Below are positions 8,016 through 16,165 of a stretch of 64,000 nt of DNA, one piece after another (within the stretch, counting starts at the first letter, position 1; each line of letters begins with the position of its first letter). The stretch is from SIG701 sp045544955 (lineage in GTDB: Bacteria; Bacillota; Clostridia; Oscillospirales; CAG-272): assembly GCA_045544955.1 (NCBI GenBank), contig JAZPZY010000065.1:62001-126000 (forward strand), in the 5' to 3' direction. A model generated the notes under the pieces. The model saw only the letters and a program-made list of their open reading frames with translations. It made no database searches and was not told the DNA's origin. The translations under genes were made by a program, and so were the position numbers.

Positions 8016-8276
8016 TCACTCCGCCCAGTCGAATTCGGCTGCCAGCATACGCACGGTGTCTTTTGTCACCGTGAGCATACCGCCGGAATAGTTGGCACGG
8101 CGGATCTGCTCTCCCACGTACACCCGGCATTCTCCCGCCTTCAGCGCGGTGACGAAGGGAATATGCCCGGCAAGGATCGCCAGATCCCCCTCCGTTCCCC
8201 GAACGGACAGCTGTATGGCTTCGCCGTCGTAGCGAAGTCCGTCCGGTGCGGCGATTTGCAGTTGAAACGTTTTCAT
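8016..8276 (-). CDS. atpC: ATP synthase epsilon subunit, short form
   Basis: Last gene of the ATP synthase operon. The 86 residues cover only the N-terminal beta-sandwich (FQLQIAAPDG, GTEGDLAILAGHIPFVTAL, YSGGMLTVTKDTVRML). Bacterial epsilon usually has about 130-140 residues, the extra part being the two-helix domain that inserts into F1 and inhibits ATP hydrolysis. Here the stop follows immediately after the sandwich and the operon terminator comes next, so the short form is genuine and not an obvious frameshift. ATG 8276 follows GGGGAGA. Rotor assembly should work; epsilon-type autoinhibition should not (inferred). Confidence 0.88.
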   Translation of the reverse strand: MKTFQLQIAAPDGLRYDGEAIQLSVRGTEGDLAILAGHIPFVTALKAGECRVYVGEQIRRANYSGGMLTVTKDTVRMLAAEFDWAE

Positions 8277-8292
8277 ATCCGGTGTCTCCCCG

Positions 8293-9696
8293 TCACGCTT
8301 CGCCGGCCTTCGCCTTGGCGACCACCTCGTCGATGGTACCGGCGTAAAGGAATGCGGACTCGGGCAGATCGTCGTGCTTGCCGTCCAGGATTTCTCTGAA
8401 GCCGCGGATCGTCTCCTTCAGCGGCACGTACTGTCCGGGGAATCCGTTGTACGCTTCTGCCACGTGCAGAGACTGGGACAGGTATCGTTGGATACGGCGT
8501 GCACGGACGACGGTCTTTTTATCCTCCTCGGATAGTTCGTCCATACCCATGATGGCGATGATATCCTGCAGCTCGTTATACCGCTGGAGGATCTGCTTTA
8601 CGCCCAAAGCCACGTTGTAGTGCTCCTCACCCACGATCTCGGGGGACAGGATGCGGGTGGTGGAATCCAGCGGATCCACCGCCGGATAAATGCCGAGAGA
8701 GGAGATGGCACGGCTGAGAACCGTGGTGGCATCCAGGTGAGCAAACGTAGTGGCCGGTGCCGGGTCGGTCAGGTCGTCCGCCGGCACGTATACAGCCTGC
8801 ACGGAGGTGATGGAGCCCCGTTTGGTGGAGGTGATCCGCTCCTGCAGAGCACCCATTTCCGTAGCCAGCGTAGGCTGATAGCCTACAGCGGAGGGCATAC
8901 GGCCGAGAAGGGCGGACACCTCGGAGCCGGCCTGGGTAAAGCGGAAAATGTTATCGATAAACAAAAGCACGTCCTGGTTTTCCCGGTCACGGAAATATTC
9001 CGCCATAGTAAGGCCGGACAGACCCACGCGCATACGCGCTCCCGGCGGCTCGTTCATCTGACCGTACACCAGCGCGGTCTTGGCAAGAACGCCGGATTCG
9101 GCCATTTCGTTATACAGATCGTTTCCCTCACGGGTACGCTCGCCTACACCGGTGAATACGGAAATACCGCCGTGGTGGGAAGCCACGTTGTGAATCAGCT
9201 CCATGATAAGCACCGTCTTACCTACGCCGGCACCGCCGAACAAGCCAACCTTACCGCCCTTGGTATAGGGGCAGATCAGATCGATAACCTTGATGCCCGT
9301 TTCCAAAATTTCGGTAGAGGTGCTCTGCTCGTCGTATGCAGGAGCCGGGCGGTGGATCTCCCATCTTTCTTCCGTCTCCGGTGCGGGTTTGTCATCCACA
9401 GGCTCGCCCAACACGTTGAAGATACGGCCCAAGGTACCCTCGCCTACGGGCACGGAGATGCAGCGGCCGGTGTCCACCACCTCGGCACCACGCACAAGAC
9501 CGTCCGTGGAGCTCATGGCGATACAGCGTACCACGCCGTCACCGATATGCTGCGATACTTCCGCGGTAAGCGTTTTCTCACCCAGCCGGATCTCAAGTGC
9601 GTGAAGCAGTTCCGGCAGGTGTTCTTCGGAAAACCGCACGTCGATAACCGGGCCCATGACCTGGGTAACGACGCCGGTGTGAAGTTCTTTACTCAT
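8293..9696 (-). CDS. atpD: ATP synthase F1 beta subunit
   Basis: Catalytic subunit of F1, 467 residues. Walker A is GLFGGAGVGKTVL, followed by GVGERTREGNDLY with the catalytic glutamate, and LLFIDNIFRFTQAGSEVSALLGRMPSAVGYQPTLA split over the Walker B and DELSEED-related regions (here MDELSEEDK). All key residues are present. ATG 9696 is preceded by AAGGAG. It lies 16 bases upstream of atpC and after a 56-base gap from atpG. Confidence 0.97.
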   Translation of the reverse strand: MSKELHTGVVTQVMGPVIDVRFSEEHLPELLHALEIRLGEKTLTAEVSQHIGDGVVRCIAMSSTDGLVRGAEVVDTGRCISVPVGEGTLGRIFNVLGEPVDDKPAPETEERWEIHRPAPAYDEQSTSTEILETGIKVIDLICPYTKGGKVGLFGGAGVGKTVLIMELIHNVASHHGGISVFTGVGERTREGNDLYNEMAESGVLAKTALVYGQMNEPPGARMRVGLSGLTMAEYFRDRENQDVLLFIDNIFRFTQAGSEVSALLGRMPSAVGYQPTLATEMGALQERITSTKRGSITSVQAVYVPADDLTDPAPATTFAHLDATTVLSRAISSLGIYPAVDPLDSTTRILSPEIVGEEHYNVALGVKQILQRYNELQDIIAIMGMDELSEEDKKTVVRARRIQRYLSQSLHVAEAYNGFPGQYVPLKETIRGFREILDGKHDDLPESAFLYAGTIDEVVAKAKAGEA

Positions 9697-9752
9697 ACAT
9701 CAAATACTCCTTGCTTTGTGTGTTTTTCGCAAAGGATTTTTCCGCCGCCCGG

Positions 9753-10583
9753 TTATTTCTGGGCACCGGCAACGATCTCCGTGATCTCCTGCGTGATGGC
9801 ACTCTGCCGGGCACGGTTGTAGCGAAGACTCAGCGTATCGATCATTTCAGCGGCGTTTTTGGTAGCGGTATCCATAGCGGAGCGGCGGGCAGCCAGTTCC
9901 GACGCAAAGGATTCGGCGGCGGCACTATACACCGTTCCGGCAATATATTCCGGAATAATGGCGGAAAGAACCGTCTCCGCGTCCGGCTCGTACAAAATAC
10001 CCGACGGCGTTTTGGCATCGGCATCCGCCGGCTTCTCCAGCGGAAGCAGCTTCTGTATGCCTGCCTGCTGGGAAAGCATGGATACGAATTTCGTGGATAC
10101 TACGTACACCGTCCCAAACGCACCCCCGTCGTAACGGGCTTTGATCTCCCGGGCAAGCCGGGCACAGTCGGCGGAGGTAACGGTTTCCGCGGAATAGGTA
10201 TTCCCGTCAAAGGAAGCATATCCCCGGCGGGCAAAGTAATCGGCGGCACGCCGTCCGATGGGCAGGATCACGTCCTTTTCCGAGACGGACTGCATCACCG
10301 TTTTGAACACGTTGGTATTGTATCCGCCGGCAAGGCCGCGATCACCGGCAACGACAATGTACAAAGCCGGCAGATCCGCCCGGGCTTTGGCGTATACGCT
10401 GTCAGACGAGGCAAGATCCGCAAAGGCCTCGGCAAGAACGGTGCGGTAAAACCGGCTGCCGTCCATCCGGGCACGGGCACGTTTCATTTTGGAGGAGGCC
10501 ACAAGTTCCATGGCCTTCGTGATGTGCATGGTGGAATCCACACTGCGGATCCGTGCTTTCAGTGCTTTCGTATTGGCTCCCAT
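9753..10583 (-). CDS. atpG: ATP synthase F1 gamma subunit
   Basis: Central rotor stalk, 276 residues from ATG 10583. The N-terminal helix reads MGANTKALKARIRSV and continues ITKAMELVASSKMKRA, the standard gamma signature. The C-terminal helix has SFASELAARRSAMDTATKNA and RYNRARQSAITQEITEIV. A TTG at 10598 in the same frame overlaps the atpA stop, but the ATG at 10583 has GAGG nine bases upstream and gives the family's usual N terminus. Translationally linked to atpA. Confidence 0.95.
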   Translation of the reverse strand: MGANTKALKARIRSVDSTMHITKAMELVASSKMKRARARMDGSRFYRTVLAEAFADLASSDSVYAKARADLPALYIVVAGDRGLAGGYNTNVFKTVMQSVSEKDVILPIGRRAADYFARRGYASFDGNTYSAETVTSADCARLAREIKARYDGGAFGTVYVVSTKFVSMLSQQAGIQKLLPLEKPADADAKTPSGILYEPDAETVLSAIIPEYIAGTVYSAAAESFASELAARRSAMDTATKNAAEMIDTLSLRYNRARQSAITQEITEIVAGAQK

Positions 10584-10594
10584 AGCGTACGGCC

Positions 10595-12109
10595 TCAATT
10601 ATCACCGAGGAAGGATGCCGTATAGGCGGCAAGGGCTTCCCCGAGAAGGGTGTTATCTTCGTCGGTAAGGAGACCGGTCTCTCTTATGCGGCTCATCAGC
10701 TCATGCTGCTGGGAACGGAGATACTCCCGCAGTCCCTTTTCATACTCACGCACGGCAGAAACGGGAACCTTATCCAGAAGTCCGCCCACGGCTGCATAAA
10801 TTACTGCCACCTGATATTCCACCGGCACGGGAGCACTCTTGTCCTGCTTCAGAATCTCCACGATCCGTTCACCCTGTGCCAGACGTGCCTTCGTATCGGC
10901 ATCCAGATCGGAGCCGAACTGGGAGAAGGCCTGCAGCTCCCGGAACTGGGAATAGATCAGTTTCAGCCGGCCTGCCACTTTTTTCATCGCCTTGATCTGT
11001 GCCGAGCCGCCTACGCGGGACACGGAGATACCCGGGTTCACTGCCGGAATAACACCGGCGTGGAACAGCTCTGTTTCCAGATAGATCTGACCGTCGGTGA
11101 TGGAGATCACGTTAGTGGGAATATAGGCGGAAACGTCGCCGGCCTGGGTTTCGATAATGGGCAAAGCGGTAATAGATCCGCCGCCGTATTCGGGGGCAAC
11201 CCGCGCCGCACGCTCAAGCAGGCGGCTGTGCAGATAGAACACGTCGCCGGGGTACGCTTCCCGTCCCGGGGGACGGCGGATCAGCAGAGACAGGGCACGG
11301 TACGCCACGGCGTGCTTTGAAAGATCGTCGTACACGATGAGCACGTCACGCCCCTGCTCCATGAAATACTCCGCCATAGCACAGCCCGCATAGGGAGCAA
11401 TGTACTGCAGCGGTGCCGTTTCCGAAGCGGAAGCGGATACGATGATGGTATAGGCATCTGCACCGGCAGCACGGAGCGTTTCCGCCAGCTGGGCAACGGT
11501 GGAGTTCTTCTGCCCGATGGCAACGTACACGCACAGAACGCCCGTATCCCGCTGATTCAGAATGGTATCGATGGCCACGGTGGTCTTACCGGTCTGTCTG
11601 TCGCCGATGATCAGCTCACGCTGTCCCCGTCCGATAGGCACCATGGAGTCAATGGCCTTGATACCGGTCTGCAGCGGCACGCTGACGCTTTTTCTTTTGA
11701 TAATGCCGGGGGCTTCCCGCTCGATAGGCCGGGTCTCGGTACAGCCGTGGGGACCCCGTCCGTCGATAGGATTGCCCAGTGCATCCACGATGCGGCCAAG
11801 CAGTGCCTCACCTACGGGCACGGAAACGACGCGGCCGGTACGGTGCACCCGGGTTCCCTCCCGGATGTCGTCGGAGTTGGTAAGAAGCACGATGGAAACG
11901 GTGCTCTCCTCCAGGTTCATCGCCATGCCGTACTCGCCGCCGTCAAACGTCAAAAGCTCGTTCGCCATGCAGTTTTCCAGTCCAAAGGCGGTGGCGATAC
12001 CGTCGCCCACGGTGATAACCGTGCCGGTTTCGGAATCGCTGATCTTATTCTCGTAATTTTTGATCTGCTGTTTGATAATACTGCTGATCTCTTCGGGACG
12101 AAGATCCAT
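10595..12109 (-). CDS. atpA: ATP synthase F1 alpha subunit
   Basis: Non-catalytic nucleotide-binding subunit of F1, 504 residues, normal length. The P-loop is GDRQTGKTTVAIDTI. Also seen are the N-terminal RPEEISSIIKQQI helix, VIVYDDLSKHAVAYR (Walker B region) and the alpha-specific VNPGISVSRVGGSAQIKAMK with the arginine finger. ATG 12109 lies behind AGAGAGGACG. Placed between atpH and atpG as in standard bacterial operons. Confidence 0.97.
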   Translation of the reverse strand: MDLRPEEISSIIKQQIKNYENKISDSETGTVITVGDGIATAFGLENCMANELLTFDGGEYGMAMNLEESTVSIVLLTNSDDIREGTRVHRTGRVVSVPVGEALLGRIVDALGNPIDGRGPHGCTETRPIEREAPGIIKRKSVSVPLQTGIKAIDSMVPIGRGQRELIIGDRQTGKTTVAIDTILNQRDTGVLCVYVAIGQKNSTVAQLAETLRAAGADAYTIIVSASASETAPLQYIAPYAGCAMAEYFMEQGRDVLIVYDDLSKHAVAYRALSLLIRRPPGREAYPGDVFYLHSRLLERAARVAPEYGGGSITALPIIETQAGDVSAYIPTNVISITDGQIYLETELFHAGVIPAVNPGISVSRVGGSAQIKAMKKVAGRLKLIYSQFRELQAFSQFGSDLDADTKARLAQGERIVEILKQDKSAPVPVEYQVAVIYAAVGGLLDKVPVSAVREYEKGLREYLRSQQHELMSRIRETGLLTDEDNTLLGEALAAYTASFLGDN

Positions 12110-12155
12110 GATATTACGTCCTCTCTGCTTTTCTTATTTGAATTTGTGTAGTAAC

Positions 12156-12695
12156 TTAGATAGTAAGACTCTTGAGCGTGCACCGCAGCTCGTCCAGCTT
12201 GGCACGGACAGAGCCCTCAAACAGGGTATTCTGCACGCTGAGCCGCACACCGCCCATGAGGGCAGGATCGATCTCACAGCGAAGAGAGACCATCCTTCCG
12301 GTGATACCGGAAACCTTATCCGCAAGACGGCGTTTCTGCTCCTCGGTCAGCGGCACGGCGGAAGTAACCACCGCCGTTACGATGCCGTACTCTTCGCAGT
12401 ACAGACGCTCGTACTCACGCATCAGTGCCGGGATGTGCCGGGCGTATCCCCGCTCGGTGATCATTTTCAGAAAATGCACCAGATACGGATGACACGAAGG
12501 GGAAAACGCTTTGCCAACCAGGTCAATCCGTTCCTCCTTCGGAATCTGCGGATCGGAGAGAAGCCGCCCGTATCCTGCGTTTTCCGCAAACGCACGTCCG
12601 ACCATGCGCGTCTCGTAGAGCATGGCATCCGCCATGCCCTCTTCCACGGCCAGCTCCACAAGGGCACGTCCGTATTCCTTGATAACGTCGCTCAT
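12156..12695 (-). CDS. atpH: ATP synthase F1 delta subunit
   Basis: Peripheral-stalk cap that joins F1 to the b dimer, 179 residues. N-terminal YGRALVELAVEEG and C-terminal EIDPALMGGVRLSVQNTLFEGSVRAKL (shown in part) fit the OSCP/delta family, which is otherwise poorly conserved. It lies seven bases downstream of atpF and 46 bases upstream of atpA, the expected position. Confidence 0.92.
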   Translation of the reverse strand: MSDVIKEYGRALVELAVEEGMADAMLYETRMVGRAFAENAGYGRLLSDPQIPKEERIDLVGKAFSPSCHPYLVHFLKMITERGYARHIPALMREYERLYCEEYGIVTAVVTSAVPLTEEQKRRLADKVSGITGRMVSLRCEIDPALMGGVRLSVQNTLFEGSVRAKLDELRCTLKSLTI

Positions 12696-12702
12696 GGCAG
12701 CC

Positions 12703-13200
12703 TCACAGACTGTCGATAAAGGTGTCGATCAGTTTTTTGTGATCGGACTCCTTGATCTCACGGCCGACAACCGCCTCCGCAATATCCATGGACATGCCGG
12801 AGATTTCGTCTTTGATCTCGTTTATGGCTTTCTTCTTTTCCTGGGCGATATCGGCATCCGCCTTTTTCAGCTTTTCCGCCGCCTTTCTGTTGGCGTCTGC
12901 CAGGATCTCATCGCTGATCTGATCGGCACGCACGGCGGCACGGCGAAGCACCTCTTCGGCCTCCCGGTCGGCGTTTGCCATTTTCTCCTCGTAGACAGTC
13001 CGGTCCGCCTCTGCCTCGTCCTTTGCCTTTTCGGCGTCGGAATACAGCAGGTCCACCTGACTCTGCCTCTCGGCCAAAATCTTCTGCACCGGTGCAAAGA
13101 GGAATTTTTTCATAACCCACACCAGGATCAGAAGATTGAGAATGGCGGCGGCAACGTGCCAGATATTCAGCGATATCAGTTCAAGATATTCTGTATTCAT
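12703..13200 (-). CDS. atpF: ATP synthase Fo b subunit
   Basis: Peripheral stalk, 165 residues. One N-terminal membrane helix (about 12-33) followed by a long charged coiled coil rich in Ala, Glu and Lys through residue 150. The KKFLFAPVQKILAERQ stretch at the membrane exit is typical. A single b gene is present, so a homodimer is expected. ATG 13200 follows AGGAGAATAGGA. Confidence 0.94.
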   Translation of the reverse strand: MNTEYLELISLNIWHVAAAILNLLILVWVMKKFLFAPVQKILAERQSQVDLLYSDAEKAKDEAEADRTVYEEKMANADREAEEVLRRAAVRADQISDEILADANRKAAEKLKKADADIAQEKKKAINEIKDEISGMSMDIAEAVVGREIKESDHKKLIDTFIDSL

Positions 13201-13254
13201 TCCTATTCTCCTAATGCTCTTCCCTACCGGTTTTCCGGTGATTTCCGCAAAGAA

Positions 13255-13539
13255 TTACAGCTTGCCGAGGAAGATATTGGGTGCCAGGAAGATCAGAAGC
13301 AGACCGGTAACGAAGCCATAAATACCGGTGGTTTCCGAAATGGCACAACCGAGGATCATAGTAGAGGTAACGGAGCCCTTGCACTCCGGCTGACGGCCGA
13401 TAGCCTCGCAGGCTTTACCTACCGCATAACCCTCACCGATACCGGGGCCGATACCCGCGATCAAGGCAAGACCTGCACCGATAGCGCATCCGCCCATGAT
13501 AATTGCTTTTGCCATTTCAAGACTTCCCATGTTTTCCAT
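13255..13539 (-). CDS. atpE: ATP synthase Fo c subunit with two-carboxylate (Na+-type) motif
   Basis: Rotor-ring proteolipid, 94 residues in two membrane helices joined by the polar RQPE loop. Helix 1 reads AGIGPGIGEGYAVGKA, with Glu36 at the position that is Gln32 in the Ilyobacter tartaricus sodium c subunit. Helix 2 reads AISETTGIYGF, with Glu69, Thr70, Thr71 and Tyr74 aligned to E65, S66, T67 and Y70. This pattern corresponds to the two-carboxylate Na+ ring described for Fusobacterium nucleatum. Ion use here is inferred. Two ribosome sites (AAAGGAG twice within 16 bases) precede ATG 13539; ATG 13530 is an alternative start. Confidence 0.95.
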   Translation of the reverse strand: MENMGSLEMAKAIIMGGCAIGAGLALIAGIGPGIGEGYAVGKACEAIGRQPECKGSVTSTMILGCAISETTGIYGFVTGLLLIFLAPNIFLGKL

Positions 13540-13639
13540 ACTCCTTTACTCCTTTGTATGTTTGTTTTTTGTTTTTTGATTTATCGAAAATCCGTTTCAC
13601 GGGATTATTCTTCGGTTGATTCAAGCTGAAATTCGGAAA

Positions 13640-13688
13640 AAGTTGGTCGGGAGTTCGCCCATGGCGAACTCGACGAGGAGGACAACTT
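13640..13688 (-). repeat. Nested stem-loop in the atpB-atpE intergenic region
   Basis: A perfect 9-bp stem (GAGTTCGCC 13651-13659, GGCGAACTC 13663-13671) with a three-base loop, nested inside AAGTTG (13640-13645) and CAACTT (13683-13688). It lies in a 169-base gap, the longest in the operon, just before the highly expressed c-subunit gene. It could be an mRNA processing or stabilising structure. There is no T-run, so a terminator is unlikely. Confidence 0.5.
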
Positions 13689-13708
13689 CCCTACGACTTA
13701 ATAAAGTA

Positions 13709-14452
13709 TTATTCCTCCTCGGGGGTGGCTGCCGATGCGATATACAGCATGGTCAGCATGGCGAAAATGAACGCCTGGATGCAGGAGGAGAACACGTCAA
13801 AATAGACGGACAGCAAGGCAGGGATACCCACCTGCAAAAAGGGGATCTTGCCAAGAAGTCCCGGCAGCCAGCCGAACACCAGATTGGACAGAGCTGCCAG
13901 TGCAGCGTACACCAGAGCGGAGATGACCGATCCGGACACCACGTTTCCGAAATGACGGAACGCCATGGATACGGGTGTGGCGATCTCCCCGAGAATATTG
14001 AACGGTGTAAACACAACCACCGGCGTGGTGAAACTTTTCAGATAGCCGCCAAATCCGTTGGTCTTGATCTTATAATAGGTAATGAGGGCAAAAACGAGCA
14101 GTGCCCAACCGAGGACCGTATTCAGATCGGCCGTGGGTGCGTACATGCCCAGAAGTGCCAGAAGCGACGAGCAGGCTGAAAGGGCAAGGATCGCCGCGAT
14201 CATCGGCACGAACGCACGGAACTGCACGCCCATGTTGGCATCCACCAGCCCCGTGACCTTTTCCACGATCCATTCCGCCACGACCTGCCGCCTCGACACG
14301 GCACGGACCTTCAAATCGTGGGTGAGCCACATGCAGAGTGCCGTAATGGCAAGAATAACCAGGATAGAATTGACCTGCGTGGCCGTAACGGGGATGCCGC
14401 CGAACAGCGGAATCTCAAAATACACCCGTGCACCGTTTATGCTGATATCCAC
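13709..14452 (-). CDS. atpB: ATP synthase Fo a subunit
   Basis: Stator subunit forming the ion half-channels, 247 residues with about six membrane segments. The essential arginine lies in SMAFRHFGNVVSGS on the penultimate helix region, and the NILGEIATPVSM motif precedes it. The final helix ends FAMLTMLYIASA. The start is GTG 14452 behind AGGAGTGACGG. Placed between the I-type gene and atpE. Confidence 0.95.
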   Translation of the reverse strand: MDISINGARVYFEIPLFGGIPVTATQVNSILVILAITALCMWLTHDLKVRAVSRRQVVAEWIVEKVTGLVDANMGVQFRAFVPMIAAILALSACSSLLALLGMYAPTADLNTVLGWALLVFALITYYKIKTNGFGGYLKSFTTPVVVFTPFNILGEIATPVSMAFRHFGNVVSGSVISALVYAALAALSNLVFGWLPGLLGKIPFLQVGIPALLSVYFDVFSSCIQAFIFAMLTMLYIASAATPEEE

Positions 14453-14458
14453 GAACCG

Positions 14459-15025
14459 TCACTCCTTTTCTTCCGTTTTCGCCGGCGTCTGTTCTTTTTC
14501 CGCCGGTGCGTTTTTCTGATAGTCGGTGTCGATCCTGCCGGCAAACCGGCCGATCACCTTTTCAAATTCGTCCTCTTCTTCCTCGCCGTCCTCATCCGGA
14601 ACCGGTTCCGTGGAGACAGGTACGGGCTCGTCCTGTTTTTTGAGAACGTATTTCACAAAAAACTGGCGGGCAAATATCACGATGGGCGGATAAAAGGCAG
14701 CCGCCACCACCGGCACCCAGTGGATCCCGTCCACGATAAAGGAGATCACCATGACGGCAAGAAGCAAAAGGGAGCGGCGGGTATAGGAAGCCTTCATCAC
14801 CAGCTGTGCGTGCTGGGAATCGGGATCCGCCACCGCACGCTGTACGCCCAGGCTCATGAGAAAGAAATTCAGAACGGTCATGGCCCAGCCGATCACACCG
14901 CCCAGTGCCACCGACAAGTCCCAGCGGCGAAACAGGAGAAACCCGATCTGCACGAGGGCGGCACATACGAACGCCCCCACCGCCATAAAGCGGACTTCTT
15001 TTTTCACAACGGGATCCAGTTTCAT
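14459..15025 (-). CDS. ATP synthase subunit I-like membrane protein
   Basis: A 188-residue protein with four predicted membrane segments in the first 125 residues and a long, acidic, probably disordered C-terminal tail (EDGEEEEDEFEKVIG, then a Lys/Glu/Pro-rich end). Position and topology match the UncI-type assembly factor that precedes atpB, which in some species helps build the c ring. The tail is longer than in typical AtpI. ATG 15025 overlaps the stop of the preceding gene (ATGA); the frame continues open upstream to 15166 but without a ribosome site. Confidence 0.65.
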   Translation of the reverse strand: MKLDPVVKKEVRFMAVGAFVCAALVQIGFLLFRRWDLSVALGGVIGWAMTVLNFFLMSLGVQRAVADPDSQHAQLVMKASYTRRSLLLLAVMVISFIVDGIHWVPVVAAAFYPPIVIFARQFFVKYVLKKQDEPVPVSTEPVPDEDGEEEEDEFEKVIGRFAGRIDTDYQKNAPAEKEQTPAKTEEKE

Positions 15026-15324
15026 GGCTGATCCGTCTCCTTTCCGATCTCCGACGTATCGGAGGATTTTTCCCGGGCAGATTGCCGCAGTTCGCGGGCA
15101 TTTTCCCGGCGTACAAACGAAAACACGCTGACTGCCCCGGAAAACACACCCAAAAGTATCGCACACAGAATGGCCCAGTCGCCCACGTCAAAACGCCGCT
15201 GCAGCCACAGGGCAAAAAGAAGCAAAAGAAGCGGCGGCGTTACCACGGACAGTCCCAGCTGCGTAAGGAGGGAAATACGTGTCCAGATGCGGAGCATCTG
15301 TGCCGTATCCGCCGTTTTTTTCAT
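15022..15324 (-). CDS. AtpZ/AtpI-type small membrane protein, first gene of the atp operon
   Basis: About 100 residues with two hydrophobic helices (ISLLTQLGLSVVTPPLLLLL and WAILCAILLGVFSGAVSVF) and a charged C-terminal tail. This is the two-helix AtpZ/AtpQ-like layout found at the head of many Clostridial ATP synthase operons, often linked to Mg2+ handling or complex assembly. ATG 15324 is preferred; an upstream in-frame GTG at 15339 lies inside the G-rich ribosome-site region (GGGGGCGAG). Confidence 0.65.
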   Translation of the reverse strand: MKKTADTAQMLRIWTRISLLTQLGLSVVTPPLLLLLFALWLQRRFDVGDWAILCAILLGVFSGAVSVFSFVRRENARELRQSAREKSSDTSEIGKETDQP

Positions 15325-15352
15325 ACGTCTCGCCCCCACTTATGACTATACC

Positions 15353-15381
15353 CATTTATTTTACCATATTTTCACTGTCAA
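15353..15381 (-). promoter_or_regulatory. Candidate promoter of the atp operon
   Basis: On the minus strand TTGACA (15376-15381) is a perfect -35; the best -10 at 17 bases is TAAATG (15353-15358), which is weak. It faces away from the plus-strand promoter at 15453-15481. Confidence 0.4.
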
Positions 15382-15452
15382 TGCAAGGGATGTGAAAAAA
15401 TCCAAAAAATTTTTAACAATACGGCGTAAAGTGAAAAAACGCCGAAAACCCA

Positions 15453-15481
15453 TTGTACTTTTTTCCCGGCTGTGGTATAAT
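15453..15481 (+). promoter_or_regulatory. Promoter of the SLOG/Sfp gene pair
   Basis: TTGTAC (15453-15458) and a perfect TATAAT (15476-15481) with a 17-base spacer, about 40 bases before the first start codon. Confidence 0.75.
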
Positions 15482-15522
15482 TGTTCCATACGGAACGCGG
15501 ACAGTGAAAGGGGGAATCGGAT

Positions 15523-16164
15523 ATGCAGGACAAACAGGAAGACACACTCACACCGGCCGCTTCTCTTCCTTTTGAGACAGATATTTCCGCCCACACCGCC
15601 TGCCGGAATCTTCTGAAAAGCAGCCGTGCCGAGACCGTCTGCTTCACCGGGCACCGCCAGATGACGGACGAGGAGATCCGCACCGTACAGCCCCGTCTGG
15701 AAACCGCCATCCGGGCGTACATTGCGGCCGGATTTTCCCTGTTCATTACCGGCGGTGCACGCGGCTTTGACACGATGGCACAGAAAACCGTAACGGTACT
15801 CCGGGCAGAATTCCCCTTCGTACGTGCCATTCTTGCGGTTCCCTGCCGCGGCCAGGCGGACAAGTGGAATCACGAGGATCAGGAGGCCTACCGACGCATA
15901 CTGGCCGAGGCTGACGGACATATTTGTTTACAGGAAGAATACACTCCCGACTGCATGATGCGGCGAAACCGGTTTATGATCGATCACAGCGTCCGCTGCA
16001 TCGCCTATTACAATGGCAACGCCCGGGGAGGCACCGCCGCTACCGTCCGCTATGCGGAAAAGAAAGGTCTGCCCGTCTGCAATCTGTTTTTCCCCCTGGA
16101 GGAGCAGCTGCCTCTTCTGCCGGAAGAGGATGCGGTCCATTTTGAAATGTTCACGGAGGTATAA
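15523..16164 (+). CDS. SLOG-family protein (DUF1273/YpsA-like)
   Basis: A 213-residue protein with a Rossmann-like nucleotide-binding fold. After a 35-residue variable N terminus it reads VCFTGHRQM, LFITGGARGFDTMAQ, and later DCMMRRNRFMIDHSVRCIAYYNG, the standard blocks of the DUF1273/YpsA branch of the SLOG superfamily. Members are thought to bind nucleotide-derived ligands; some SLOG proteins sense signals in defence systems, but YpsA-type genes are chromosomal housekeeping genes linked to division and stress. ATG 15523 follows GAAAGGGGG. It is immediately upstream of an Sfp-type transferase, two bases apart, so both share one message. Confidence 0.8.
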   Translation: MQDKQEDTLTPAASLPFETDISAHTACRNLLKSSRAETVCFTGHRQMTDEEIRTVQPRLETAIRAYIAAGFSLFITGGARGFDTMAQKTVTVLRAEFPFVRAILAVPCRGQADKWNHEDQEAYRRILAEADGHICLQEEYTPDCMMRRNRFMIDHSVRCIAYYNGNARGGTAATVRYAEKKGLPVCNLFFPLEEQLPLLPEEDAVHFEMFTEV

Positions 16165-16165
16165 T

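Noticed and set aside
8620..9822. 400-codon plus-strand frame across atpD
   Set aside because: Antisense shadow of a highly conserved gene; no motif and no start site.
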